5,560 bases of DNA from Candidatus Cloacimonas sp. 4484_140 (GTDB lineage Bacteria > Cloacimonadota > Cloacimonadia > JGIOTU-2), in assembly GCA_002049945.1 (NCBI GenBank), contig MVCT01000093.1, positions 1 through 5,560 on the forward strand, written 5' to 3'. Positions 1 to 5,560 of the stretch are shown here, one piece after another (the first letter of the stretch is position 1; the number at the start of each line of letters is the position of its first letter). Made by a program: the position numbers and the translations under genes. The notes beneath the pieces are model-generated. The model was not told the DNA's origin. It searched no databases and saw nothing but the letters and a program-made list of their open reading frames with translations.

Positions 1-402
1 ATTTATGAGCAGTATGGTAAAAATAAAAATTTACTAATTAAATCATTTTTTGATGATATCGATTTTGCATATTCTGCAAGCGATCTGGTTGTTTGCAGGG
101 CTGGAGCGATATCACTTTCAGAGATTGCATATTTTGGAATCCCTGCTATAATAATACCATTCCCATGGGCTGCAGGGGATCATCAGGTGAAAAATGCTGA
201 GAGTTTCGGCACACAAAACGCTGCAATTGTAATCGAAGAAAAGAACCTTTCACCAGAAATTTTATTGAAAGAGATCGTGAATATCTTGAATGATATGGAG
301 AAGTACGAAAATATGGCACATGCGATGAAATCTCTTGCTAAACCACAGGCAACACAAGATATTGTCAGCGATTTTATTAAAACATTCTCTGTGGGGTCAT
401 AA
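1..402 (+). CDS. murG: MurG, C-terminal part (UDP-GlcNAc:lipid I GlcNAc transferase)
   Basis: This frame is open from base 1 to a TAA at 400-402 and gives 133 residues, about the last third of a family that is usually 350-370 residues long. MurG is a GT28 glycosyltransferase at the inner face of the cytoplasmic membrane. It adds GlcNAc to lipid I to make lipid II. The visible part is the C-terminal Rossmann domain that binds UDP-GlcNAc. A segment SDLVVCRAGAISLSE (residues 27-41) carries the family's GAxxxSE motif, and its final Glu matches the residue that contacts the sugar nucleotide's ribose. PFPWAAGDHQVKNA (53-66) matches the conserved PFxxAxxxHQxxNA stretch, with the Gln that contacts GlcNAc. 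The ATG at 187 is an internal Met, not a start. The gene lies upstream of murC as in many dcw clusters. Identification is by family motifs and context, and the N-terminal lipid-binding half lies outside the window. Confidence 0.95.
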   Translation: MYEQYGKNKNLLIKSFFDDIDFAYSASDLVVCRAGAISLSEIAYFGIPAIIIPFPWAAGDHQVKNAESFGTQNAAIVIEEKNLSPEILLKEIVNILNDMEKYENMAHAMKSLAKPQATQDIVSDFIKTFSVGS

Positions 403-403
403 G

Positions 404-541
404 TTATTATGAAACAAAGAATCACGCACCCACCTTCATTTCATTACGGCGTGACAGGAAAGACGCCAGCCTTCGCAACGCTTCGGCTTGGCAGGCAAAG
501 AATGCAGAGACGCAAAGGTAAGATGAAGAAAAATTATTATG
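404..541. repeat. Possible inserted element between murG and murC, flanked by 8-bp direct repeats
   Basis: The gap between murG and murC is 206 bases, while later junctions in this operon overlap or are short. An exact 8-base direct repeat, TTATTATG, lies at 404-411 and 534-541. Between the copies sits a block unlike its surroundings: bases 441-520 have 44 G/C of 80, but bases 521-600 have 20 of 80. The block contains hairpins and a run of related short units ending in GCAAAGG. Arms CTTCAT (434-439) and ATGAAG (523-528) are a short inverted pair near its ends. I infer a small non-coding insertion with a target-site duplication. The flanking repeat is AT-rich and short, so chance is possible. 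No transposase or convincing terminal inverted repeat is seen. Confidence 0.4.
465..492 (+). other. Imperfect hairpin in the murG-murC gap
   Basis: GCCAGCC (465-471) can pair with GGCTTGGC (485-492), leaving one bulged base and a 13-base loop. A second hairpin, GGCGT (448-452) with ACGCC (463-467) and a 10-base loop, uses the same GCC at 465-467, so the two cannot form together. There is no T-run after either stem, so neither looks like a Rho-independent terminator. They may be the structural core of the insert; a regulatory role is not shown. Confidence 0.4.
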
Positions 542-597
542 TCATTCTTTTTAATTCGTGTATTTTCGGGTTAATTAGTGGTTACAATTTATCTGAG

Positions 598-603
598 TTA
601 GGA
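598..603 (+). promoter_or_regulatory. Ribosome binding site of murC
   Basis: TTAGGA ends five bases before the ATG at 609. It is a moderate Shine-Dalgarno match (AGGA core) at a usable distance, and it supports the ATG at 609 as the murC start. The leader upstream of it (about 521-597) is very AT-rich, and I see no convincing promoter in it. Confidence 0.6.
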
Positions 604-608
604 ATAAA

Positions 609-2009
609 ATGTTAGGAAAAACAAAAAAATTGCATTTTGTCGGTATTGGCGGCATCGGCATGAGCGGAATTGCCGAACTGCTTATTAATTATGGATATAT
701 GATCTCCGGTTCTGATCTATTAAAATCACAGGTTACTGAGCGTCTTGAAAAAATGGGCGCAGAGATCACATATTTACATAACGCCTCAAATGTTCAGGAT
801 GATGTTGATGTAGTTGTGAAATCTTCTGCCGTAACAAACTCAAATATTGAGATTAAAACTGCTGTAAAGAAGAATATTCCGGTCATCAGACGTGCTGAAA
901 TGCTCTCCGAGCTTATGAGAATGAAAATGGGGATTTGCATCGCAGGCACTCACGGAAAGACTACCACAACCTCCATGACAGGCATGATACTCACAGAAGC
1001 CGAACTGCTTCCCACACTCGTAATCGGAGGAGTGGTAAAGAATTTTGACAGTAACGCAGTTCTTGGAAAATCAAAATATATTGTTGTCGAAGCTGATGAA
1101 TACGACCGCTCCTTTTTGTCATTAACTCCCATAATAGCAGGTATTTGCAATATTGAAGAAGAACATGTTGACTGTTATCCGACTGTGGAAGAACTGGAAA
1201 ATGCATTCCTTCAATTTGCTAACTCGGTACCGTTCTTCGGTTTGATCGCAGCGTGCATCGATGATCCCGCAATCAAACGGCTATTGCCAAGATTTGAAAA
1301 GCGTTTATGTACTTTTGGGTTAGATAAAAACGCAACAGTTCGCGCTGAAAATATTAAGTATTCCAATTTTGAATCCGAGTACGATCTTATGTATGCTAAT
1401 AAAAAACTCGGAACAATAAACCTTGCATTGCCAGGCGAATATAATGTTCAAAATTCACTTCTTGCTGCTTCCATAGCTCTTGAGCTTGAGATTCCTTTCA
1501 TAGATATCAGGAACGGTTTACAAAAATTCACTGGAGTGTATCGCAGATTTGAAAGAAAAGGTTTTGTGAATGACATTCTCGTTTATGATGATTATGCTCA
1601 TCATCCAACTGAAGTTAGAAAAACACTTCAGGGCATTAAGGAAGGGTCGGTTCGAAGACTAATTGCTGTGTTTCAACCTCATTTATTTACCCGGACAAAG
1701 ATGTTTTATAAAAAATTTGCAGAAGCTCTTATGATATCTGATGTGCTCATTATCAATGATATTTACCCAGCCCGTGAAGAACCGATAGAAGGCGTGACCG
1801 GTAAACTTATTTCCGATGTAGCACATGAACTTGGACATAAAAAAGTGTATTTCATAAAAGGCAAAGAGGACATTCCAGCTAAACTTATGAAAATGACGAA
1901 AAGCGGAGATTTTGTGATCACTATGGGGGCTGGAAATATCTTTGAAGTTTCAGAAAAATTTGTTCACCTGTTAGAGAAGCAAAATAAAGCTCAATCCAAG
2001 AAAAAATAA
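609..2009 (+). CDS. murC: MurC, UDP-N-acetylmuramate--L-alanine ligase
   Basis: MurC is a cytoplasmic Mur ligase that adds L-Ala to UDP-MurNAc using ATP, the first step of the stem peptide. The 466-residue length is normal for the family. The N-terminal domain opens with the UDP-binding motif GIGGIGMSGIAE (12-23). The central ATPase domain has the P-loop GTHGKTTT (113-120) and EADEYDRSF (161-169), followed by NIEEEHVD (181-188). The C-terminal domain carries YRRFERKG (311-318), DDYAHHPTE (327-335) and a near-terminal MGAGNI (439-444). One detail differs from the usual text: the common DH of the NxxxDHxD motif is EH here (Glu185), a conservative change. The protein ends in a Lys-rich tail. The start is supported by AGGA five bases upstream and by the usual short lead before GIGG. 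It lies between repeat-bearing gaps on both sides. Confidence 0.98.
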   Translation: MLGKTKKLHFVGIGGIGMSGIAELLINYGYMISGSDLLKSQVTERLEKMGAEITYLHNASNVQDDVDVVVKSSAVTNSNIEIKTAVKKNIPVIRRAEMLSELMRMKMGICIAGTHGKTTTTSMTGMILTEAELLPTLVIGGVVKNFDSNAVLGKSKYIVVEADEYDRSFLSLTPIIAGICNIEEEHVDCYPTVEELENAFLQFANSVPFFGLIAACIDDPAIKRLLPRFEKRLCTFGLDKNATVRAENIKYSNFESEYDLMYANKKLGTINLALPGEYNVQNSLLAASIALELEIPFIDIRNGLQKFTGVYRRFERKGFVNDILVYDDYAHHPTEVRKTLQGIKEGSVRRLIAVFQPHLFTRTKMFYKKFAEALMISDVLIINDIYPAREEPIEGVTGKLISDVAHELGHKKVYFIKGKEDIPAKLMKMTKSGDFVITMGAGNIFEVSEKFVHLLEKQNKAQSKKK

Positions 2010-2029
2010 TGAAAGAAGAGTTTAAAGAT

Positions 2030-2108
2030 GCCACAAAGACTCGAAGACACAAAGTTGCTTGATGTAGTAGTCGAAATTGAATTCTTGGAGACTTTGTGCC
2101 TTAGTGGC
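2030..2108. repeat. Imperfect inverted repeat made of 8-bp units, between murC and murB
   Basis: Two 25-base arms, 2030-2054 and 2084-2108, are inverted copies of each other with 18 of 25 positions matching, separated by 29 bases. Each arm is itself three 8-base units. The left arm reads GCCA-proximal unit CACAAAGA, then CTCGAAGA, then CACAAAGT (2032-2055). The right arm, on the complement, reads CACTAAGG, CACAAAGT, CTCCAAGA. The shared pattern is CWCNAAGN. Repeats of this CACAAAGA type are, from memory, common between genes in many bacterial genomes, but their origin here is inference. The element fills most of the 110-base murC-murB gap. No T-run follows the right arm, so terminator function is not supported. 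Confidence 0.8.
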
Positions 2109-2119
2109 AAATAAAAATC

Positions 2120-3043
2120 ATGATAGAAAAATTTGAAGTATTCATCGAAAAACATCACTTGTCATGTGTGAAGAAACAGGTTTCAATAAAATTCTTTACA
2201 ACCATAAAATGCGGCGGAGAGGCTGATTATCTTGCACAACCTGATAGTTACGATGAGCTTTCAAAAATATTCAAATTTATATGTGAAAATAATATTCCAT
2301 ACAAAATTCTTGGGAACGGCTCGAATGTTTTGGTTTCTGATAACGGATTCCATGGAATCGTAATATCTCTGAAAAATTTTCCCTCCTCAATTGAGTTACA
2401 TGATGAAAGATTAACAGTTGCAGCCCATATAGAGGGTGCTCATCTTCAGAAAAAATGTATTCTTGAGGGCTTAAGCGGTTTGGAATTCTTGAGCGGCATT
2501 CCAGGAACTGTGGGTGGAATTATTGCAATGAATGCAGGGGCTTTTGGGCACGATGTGGACAGTGTTATTGATTCAATAAAAGTAGTAACACACGAAGGCA
2601 AACTTGTAAGTGTTCAGGCCAAGGACATCAAATCTTCATATAGAAAAACAACACTTCCCTTTGAGAATTATATTATTACAGAAGGAACTTTCAATGTTCA
2701 TAAAAAGAATATGCTGGAAGTAAAAGAACTCTGCGATTCCTATATTTCACAGAGGAGATCATCGAATCTCCGGCATGCCCTGACCTTTGGTTCGACATTC
2801 AAGAACGGTCCAGATTATTACGCTGGAGAACTCATCGAAAAATGCGGATTAAAGGGATATGCTATTGGTGATGCTCAAATTTCTAAAACTCATGCAAATT
2901 TTATCATAAATAATGGAAATGCTTCATCCAAAGATGTGTATCTTCTTATAAAAAAAATGAAGGATGAAGTTAAGAAAAAATTTGAAATAGACCTCGAATT
3001 AGAAGTTAAACTGTGGGGAGATTTTTCTTATGCAGGAAAATAA
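2120..3043 (+). CDS. murB: MurB, UDP-N-acetylenolpyruvoylglucosamine reductase
   Basis: MurB is a cytoplasmic FAD enzyme that reduces UDP-GlcNAc-enolpyruvate to UDP-MurNAc with NADPH, supplying the substrate of MurC. At 307 residues it fits the shorter type II class. The FAD domain shows GNGSNVLVSD (65-74) and GIPGTVGGIIAMNAGAFG (126-143). Next come SYRKTTLP (173-180) and the catalytic-region FGSTFKN (223-229), in which Ser225 matches the Ser that protonates the enol intermediate. AGELIEKCGLKG (235-246) and QISKTHANFIIN (253-264) follow, and a C-terminal LELEVKLWG (292-300) supplies the conserved acidic residue. An in-frame TAG at 2102-2104 rules out a longer N-terminus with a normal start codon. 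The ATG at 2120 has no clear Shine-Dalgarno, and the upstream inverted repeat ends 11 bases before it. Its end overlaps ftsQ by 14 bases. Confidence 0.97.
   Translation: MIEKFEVFIEKHHLSCVKKQVSIKFFTTIKCGGEADYLAQPDSYDELSKIFKFICENNIPYKILGNGSNVLVSDNGFHGIVISLKNFPSSIELHDERLTVAAHIEGAHLQKKCILEGLSGLEFLSGIPGTVGGIIAMNAGAFGHDVDSVIDSIKVVTHEGKLVSVQAKDIKSSYRKTTLPFENYIITEGTFNVHKKNMLEVKELCDSYISQRRSSNLRHALTFGSTFKNGPDYYAGELIEKCGLKGYAIGDAQISKTHANFIINNGNASSKDVYLLIKKMKDEVKKKFEIDLELEVKLWGDFSYAGK
3015..3020 (+). promoter_or_regulatory. Ribosome binding site of ftsQ inside murB
   Basis: GGGGAG lies nine bases before the ATG at 3030, within the last codons of murB. It decides the ftsQ start and, with the 14-base overlap, suggests that ftsQ translation is coupled to murB. 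Confidence 0.75.
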
Positions 3044-3794
3044 AACGAGAAAAAAAGAACCTGTCCTCAAGAAGGCACTTATCATGCTTGTGCTGTTTGT
3101 GAGTATTACTGGAGCTTGTGCGTTCTTGTTGAAATTCGGTGTGACAAAATGGAATTATCTTCAAATGAAGGAGAGTGAAGTGGCTGGCACGATCCACATT
3201 AATCCGGACATCATTCATATTGCTCTTTCGGAATTTAAAGGTGAAAATCTCTATCTTCTTGAAGATATCGCAGTCCGTGAAAGATTGCTGCAATATCCAC
3301 GTATTAAGGATGTTAGGGTTCTGAGAATATTCCCGAGTACATTAAAAGTCATTATTGAAGAACGACTTCCTATAGCGTTTCTTCAAACCGCTCAAAACGA
3401 ATATTTTCTTATCGATGATCAGGGAGTTATGCTGGAAAAAATTGCTAATACAAATGGATTAGATTTGCCTGTCTTTTGTGAAATTGAACTAAATAATTTG
3501 ACACTGGGACAGGAAGTATCAGATAAAAACTTTCAGATCCTTCTCAATGTGTATAGAACTTTGAAAATGAAATATATTGATTTTCTTGCATGTGTGAAGG
3601 AGCTATATATTGAAGATGGAGATGTTATCATCTCAGAACGTGGAAGAGATGTAAGATTCATTATCGGTGATCGTGATTTTGATGATCGATTGGAAAAGCT
3701 TGTCTTTGCGTACCGGAATTTCGGTGTTGCAAGTTATTCGGAGATCGATGTGCGATTTTCCGATCCAATACATGAATTGGTGATATTAAGATAA
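3030..3794 (+). CDS. ftsQ: FtsQ/DivIB family division protein with POTRA domain
   Basis: This 254-residue protein has the FtsQ layout: a short basic cytoplasmic end (1-14, with RKK and KK), one membrane segment (about 15-36, ALIMLVLFVSITGACAFLL), then an extracytoplasmic part. The POTRA-like region covers about 48-117, with YPRIKDVRVLRIFPSTLKVIIEERLPIA (89-116) being the recognisable core. The later beta region ends in IDVRFSDPIHELVILR (239-254), resembling the usual FtsQ ending with a DxRF motif. FtsQ bridges early cytoplasmic and late periplasmic division proteins, with FtsB and FtsL as its usual partners; neither gene is in the window. Sequence conservation in this family is low, so the call rests on topology, the POTRA core and the position just before ftsA. 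It overlaps murB upstream and shares one base with ftsA. Confidence 0.9.
   Translation: MQENKTRKKEPVLKKALIMLVLFVSITGACAFLLKFGVTKWNYLQMKESEVAGTIHINPDIIHIALSEFKGENLYLLEDIAVRERLLQYPRIKDVRVLRIFPSTLKVIIEERLPIAFLQTAQNEYFLIDDQGVMLEKIANTNGLDLPVFCEIELNNLTLGQEVSDKNFQILLNVYRTLKMKYIDFLACVKELYIEDGDVIISERGRDVRFIIGDRDFDDRLEKLVFAYRNFGVASYSEIDVRFSDPIHELVILR
3779..3783 (+). promoter_or_regulatory. Weak ribosome binding site of ftsA
   Basis: GGTGA lies ten bases before the ATG at 3794, inside the end of ftsQ. The match is weak. The TAATG junction, where the ftsQ stop and ftsA start share one A, suggests ftsA depends mainly on reinitiation after ftsQ. Confidence 0.45.
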
Positions 3795-5068
3795 TGGCAA
3801 AACAACAGGTAATAACGGCTTTGGATATTGGTACAACTAAAGTATGTTGTATCATTGCAGTTATTGATAAAAACAATCAACTGAAGATCTCTGGTATCGG
3901 GGAGACAAAATCCCAGGGACTTACACGTGGAATGATCAGAAACATTCGGGCTGCATCAGAATCTATTGACGATGCAATTCGTGCAGCCGAGAAGATGGCG
4001 GGGATTGATGCTGAGAATATTATCGTTGGTGTAGCGGGTGAGATGATCCGAAGTTTTGTTCGTCATGGGATCGCTAATATTATCAGCAAAAGCAAATATA
4101 CTGAAGAGATCAACGAATACGAGGTAACAGAAACTGAGATCGAGAATGTTAAAAATGACGCTATAAAAAATGCCCCTTTGACGAGCGATCAGAAGCTCAT
4201 TCATGTTGAACCACAGTATTTTATGATAGACAGCATCACAGGCATTATTGATCCAATCGGAATGACTGGGCATCGTCTTGAAGCAGATGTGCATTTTGTG
4301 ACCGCAGACATGAGCTATCTGAACAGTATTTACCGCAGCGTGCAGCTTTTGGGTTTGAATGTGAAAGATGTGATCCTTCAGCCAATTGCATCTGCCATGG
4401 CAGTTCTAAATGATGATGAGGTAGAGCTCGGCGCTGTGCTCGTTGATATTGGCGGTGGTACGACAGATGTATCCATATATTATAAAAACAGTCTCCGTTT
4501 CACCTGCATTATTCCATTTGGAGGAGAGAACATCACTACTGACCTGTCTGTAGGATTACGTACGCCAAATGCAGAAGCAGAAAAAATAAAGATAGATTTT
4601 GGATATGCTATTCCGGGAAATGTAGATGACGACTCAAAAATCGAGGTGCCGGGAATAGGCGGCTATCCTTCGACCTTTCGCACAAAAAAGCTCATTGCAG
4701 AGATCATAAATCCCAGAATGGAAGAGATTGCTAAGCTGGTGTATAATAATGTGGTAAAAAGCAAATATCTTGAAATGATCACTGCGGGTATTTCTATTTG
4801 TGGGGGAACTGCAAATTTGAGAAGTACGAACCAGCTTTTCTCACAGGTATTTCATGAAATTCCAACAAAAACCGGATATCCTTCATTTAAAGGAATATAC
4901 GGCGATACGGAAACTCTATCAAATCCAAAATATGCAACTGCTGTAGGTTTGCTGTACTGGGGTGTGAAGAATTATAAGAACGAGCCCCTGGCACCGGGCA
5001 AAGGTTCGATCATAGATCGTCTTTTCAAAAGAGTAAAAAAGTGGTTTGAAATACAAAGCTTTACGTAA
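3794..5068 (+). CDS. ftsA: FtsA, actin-like membrane anchor of FtsZ
   Basis: FtsA is an actin-fold ATPase that ties FtsZ filaments to the membrane and recruits later division proteins. The 424 residues match the family. The phosphate-1 motif is ALDIGTTKVC (9-18). The FtsA-specific 1C subdomain follows at about 82-165. QPIASAMAVL (196-205) fits the connect region, and VDIGGGTTDVSI (217-228) is phosphate-2, followed by PFGGENITTDL (241-251). The adenosine-motif equivalent is GISICGGTANL (332-342), which departs from the usual TGGGA-like text. The C-terminal IIDRLFKRVKKWFE (406-419) is an amphipathic basic helix, the expected membrane-targeting sequence, joined by a short linker. This tail separates FtsA from other actin-like proteins such as MreB and PilM. 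It starts at the shared TAATG with ftsQ and is followed 37 bases later by ftsZ. Confidence 0.97.
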   Translation: MAKQQVITALDIGTTKVCCIIAVIDKNNQLKISGIGETKSQGLTRGMIRNIRAASESIDDAIRAAEKMAGIDAENIIVGVAGEMIRSFVRHGIANIISKSKYTEEINEYEVTETEIENVKNDAIKNAPLTSDQKLIHVEPQYFMIDSITGIIDPIGMTGHRLEADVHFVTADMSYLNSIYRSVQLLGLNVKDVILQPIASAMAVLNDDEVELGAVLVDIGGGTTDVSIYYKNSLRFTCIIPFGGENITTDLSVGLRTPNAEAEKIKIDFGYAIPGNVDDDSKIEVPGIGGYPSTFRTKKLIAEIINPRMEEIAKLVYNNVVKSKYLEMITAGISICGGTANLRSTNQLFSQVFHEIPTKTGYPSFKGIYGDTETLSNPKYATAVGLLYWGVKNYKNEPLAPGKGSIIDRLFKRVKKWFEIQSFT

Positions 5069-5075
5069 ATCTTAA

Positions 5076-5099
5076 TCCCTGACAAAGGTCAAATAGGGA
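5076..5099 (+). promoter_or_regulatory. Possible hairpin covering the ftsZ ribosome binding site
   Basis: In the ftsA-ftsZ gap, TCCCT (5076-5080) can pair with AGGGA (5095-5099). Inside it, GAC (5081-5083) can pair with GTC (5088-5090) around an AAAG loop, with AAAT left as a bulge on the 3' side. The 3' arm is most of the strong Shine-Dalgarno AGGGAG (5095-5100), five bases before the ftsZ ATG at 5106. The binding site is clear. The hairpin is short and bulged, so its stability and any control of ftsZ translation are inference. Confidence 0.45.
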
Positions 5100-5105
5100 G
5101 CATAT

Positions 5106-5560
5106 ATGCTAAAATTTAATCATTCGACGAACAAAATTTCTAAGATAAAGATCATCGGCATCGGTGGAGCAGGAAATAATGCGGTCAATACTATGATCAC
5201 AAATAATCTTGGCGGTGTTGATTATGTCGCAGTTAATACCGACCGGCAGGTACTTAATGTTTCAGCTGCTGAAGACAAATTGCAGATAGGCAAGAACCTT
5301 GTAAAAGGTTTCGGCGCAGGTGGTAAACCAGAAGTTGGAGCAATGTGTGCAGAAGAAAGTAAGGATGAAATAAAAAAAGCACTTGCTCATTCTGATGTTG
5401 TATTTCTTACTGCAGGAATGGGTGGAGGAACAGGAACAGGCGCAGCTCCGATCTTTGCTAAGATCGCAAAGGAAATGGATATTCTTACTATCGCAATCGT
5501 GACATATCCTTTCAGTTTTGAAGGGAAATACCGTAAAGAAAATGCCGAAAAGGGTATTGC
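5106..5560 (+). CDS. ftsZ: FtsZ, N-terminal part (tubulin-like division GTPase)
   Basis: The frame is open from the ATG at 5106 to the window end, giving 151 residues plus two bases of a family usually 350-400 or more residues long. FtsZ polymerises with GTP into the Z-ring. The nucleotide-binding start IKIIGIGGAGNNAVN (14-28) is followed by VNTDRQVL (43-50), GFGAGGKPEVG (68-78) and the tubulin signature GGGTGTG (106-112) within TAGMGGGTGTGAAP (102-115). VTYPFSFEG (132-140) then leads to R143 and ENAEKGI (145-151). Tyr134 replaces the Lys or Arg usual in VT(K/R)PF. The catalytic T7 loop and the C-terminal peptide that binds FtsA are beyond the window. The start is supported by AGGGAG five bases upstream. 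It follows ftsA directly, the usual order, and is probably co-transcribed with it. Confidence 0.98.
   Translation, partial: MLKFNHSTNKISKIKIIGIGGAGNNAVNTMITNNLGGVDYVAVNTDRQVLNVSAAEDKLQIGKNLVKGFGAGGKPEVGAMCAEESKDEIKKALAHSDVVFLTAGMGGGTGTGAAPIFAKIAKEMDILTIAIVTYPFSFEGKYRKENAEKGI

Noticed and set aside
187..402. A separate 71-residue small protein before murC
   Set aside because: The frame continues upstream without a stop to the window edge and carries MurG motifs across that point, so this ATG is internal to murG.
583..588. TACAAT as a -10 box of a murC promoter
   Set aside because: The hexamer is a good match, but there is no recognisable -35 at 16-18 bases upstream, and such hexamers are expected in AT-rich sequence.
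409..615. A 68-codon open frame in the murG-murC gap
   Set aside because: It has no ribosome binding site, runs through hairpins and repeat units, shifts sharply in base composition midway, resembles no family I know and overlaps the murC start. It is best explained as repeat sequence that happens to be open.
2030..2108. Rho-independent terminator between murC and murB
   Set aside because: The stem is imperfect with a 29-base loop and has no T-run after it. Stopping transcription here would cut essential genes from the operon unless a promoter followed, and none is visible.
3006..3293. Antisense open frame across the murB-ftsQ junction
   Set aside because: It is opposite two well-supported genes, with no recognisable protein features.
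3956..4294. Antisense open frame of 112 codons within ftsA
   Set aside because: It lies opposite a strongly conserved coding region, has no recognisable domain and is a frame shadow.

Overview
This window is a piece of a bacterial division and cell wall (dcw) cluster, read entirely on the + strand. In order it holds the 3' third of murG, complete murC, murB, ftsQ and ftsA, and the 5' part of ftsZ. Both ends are cut by the window, so murG lacks its start and ftsZ lacks its GTPase C-terminal half and tail.

Layout: murG (1-402), a 206-base gap holding a GC-rich insert-like block (403-608), murC (609-2009), a 110-base gap filled by an imperfect inverted repeat built from 8-base units (2010-2119), murB (2120-3043), ftsQ overlapping murB by 14 bases (3030-3794), ftsA overlapping ftsQ by one base (3794-5068), a 37-base gap with a possible hairpin over the ftsZ ribosome binding site (5069-5105), and ftsZ (5106 to the end). 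Nothing supports an RNA gene, CRISPR array, transposase or phage gene.

The genes form one pathway. MurG makes lipid II, while MurB and MurC act earlier on the UDP-MurNAc precursor. FtsQ, FtsA and FtsZ build the division ring that directs where this wall material is used. FtsA has its C-terminal amphipathic membrane helix, so the FtsZ-FtsA membrane anchor looks intact. Co-transcription is likely from the shared strand and the tight or overlapping junctions from murB onward.

The organism is an AT-rich bacterium with peptidoglycan and a conventional Z-ring. The order murG-murC-murB-ftsQ-ftsA-ftsZ without ddl is compatible with several phyla. Repeat-bearing gaps inside the operon fit an uncultured lineage, perhaps of the FCB type, but the phylum cannot be fixed from this sequence.

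I see no undescribed protein system here. The points worth a second look are non-coding: two repeat-derived inserts that separate otherwise compact genes, a possible displaced murB start, and a possible hairpin masking the ftsZ ribosome binding site.
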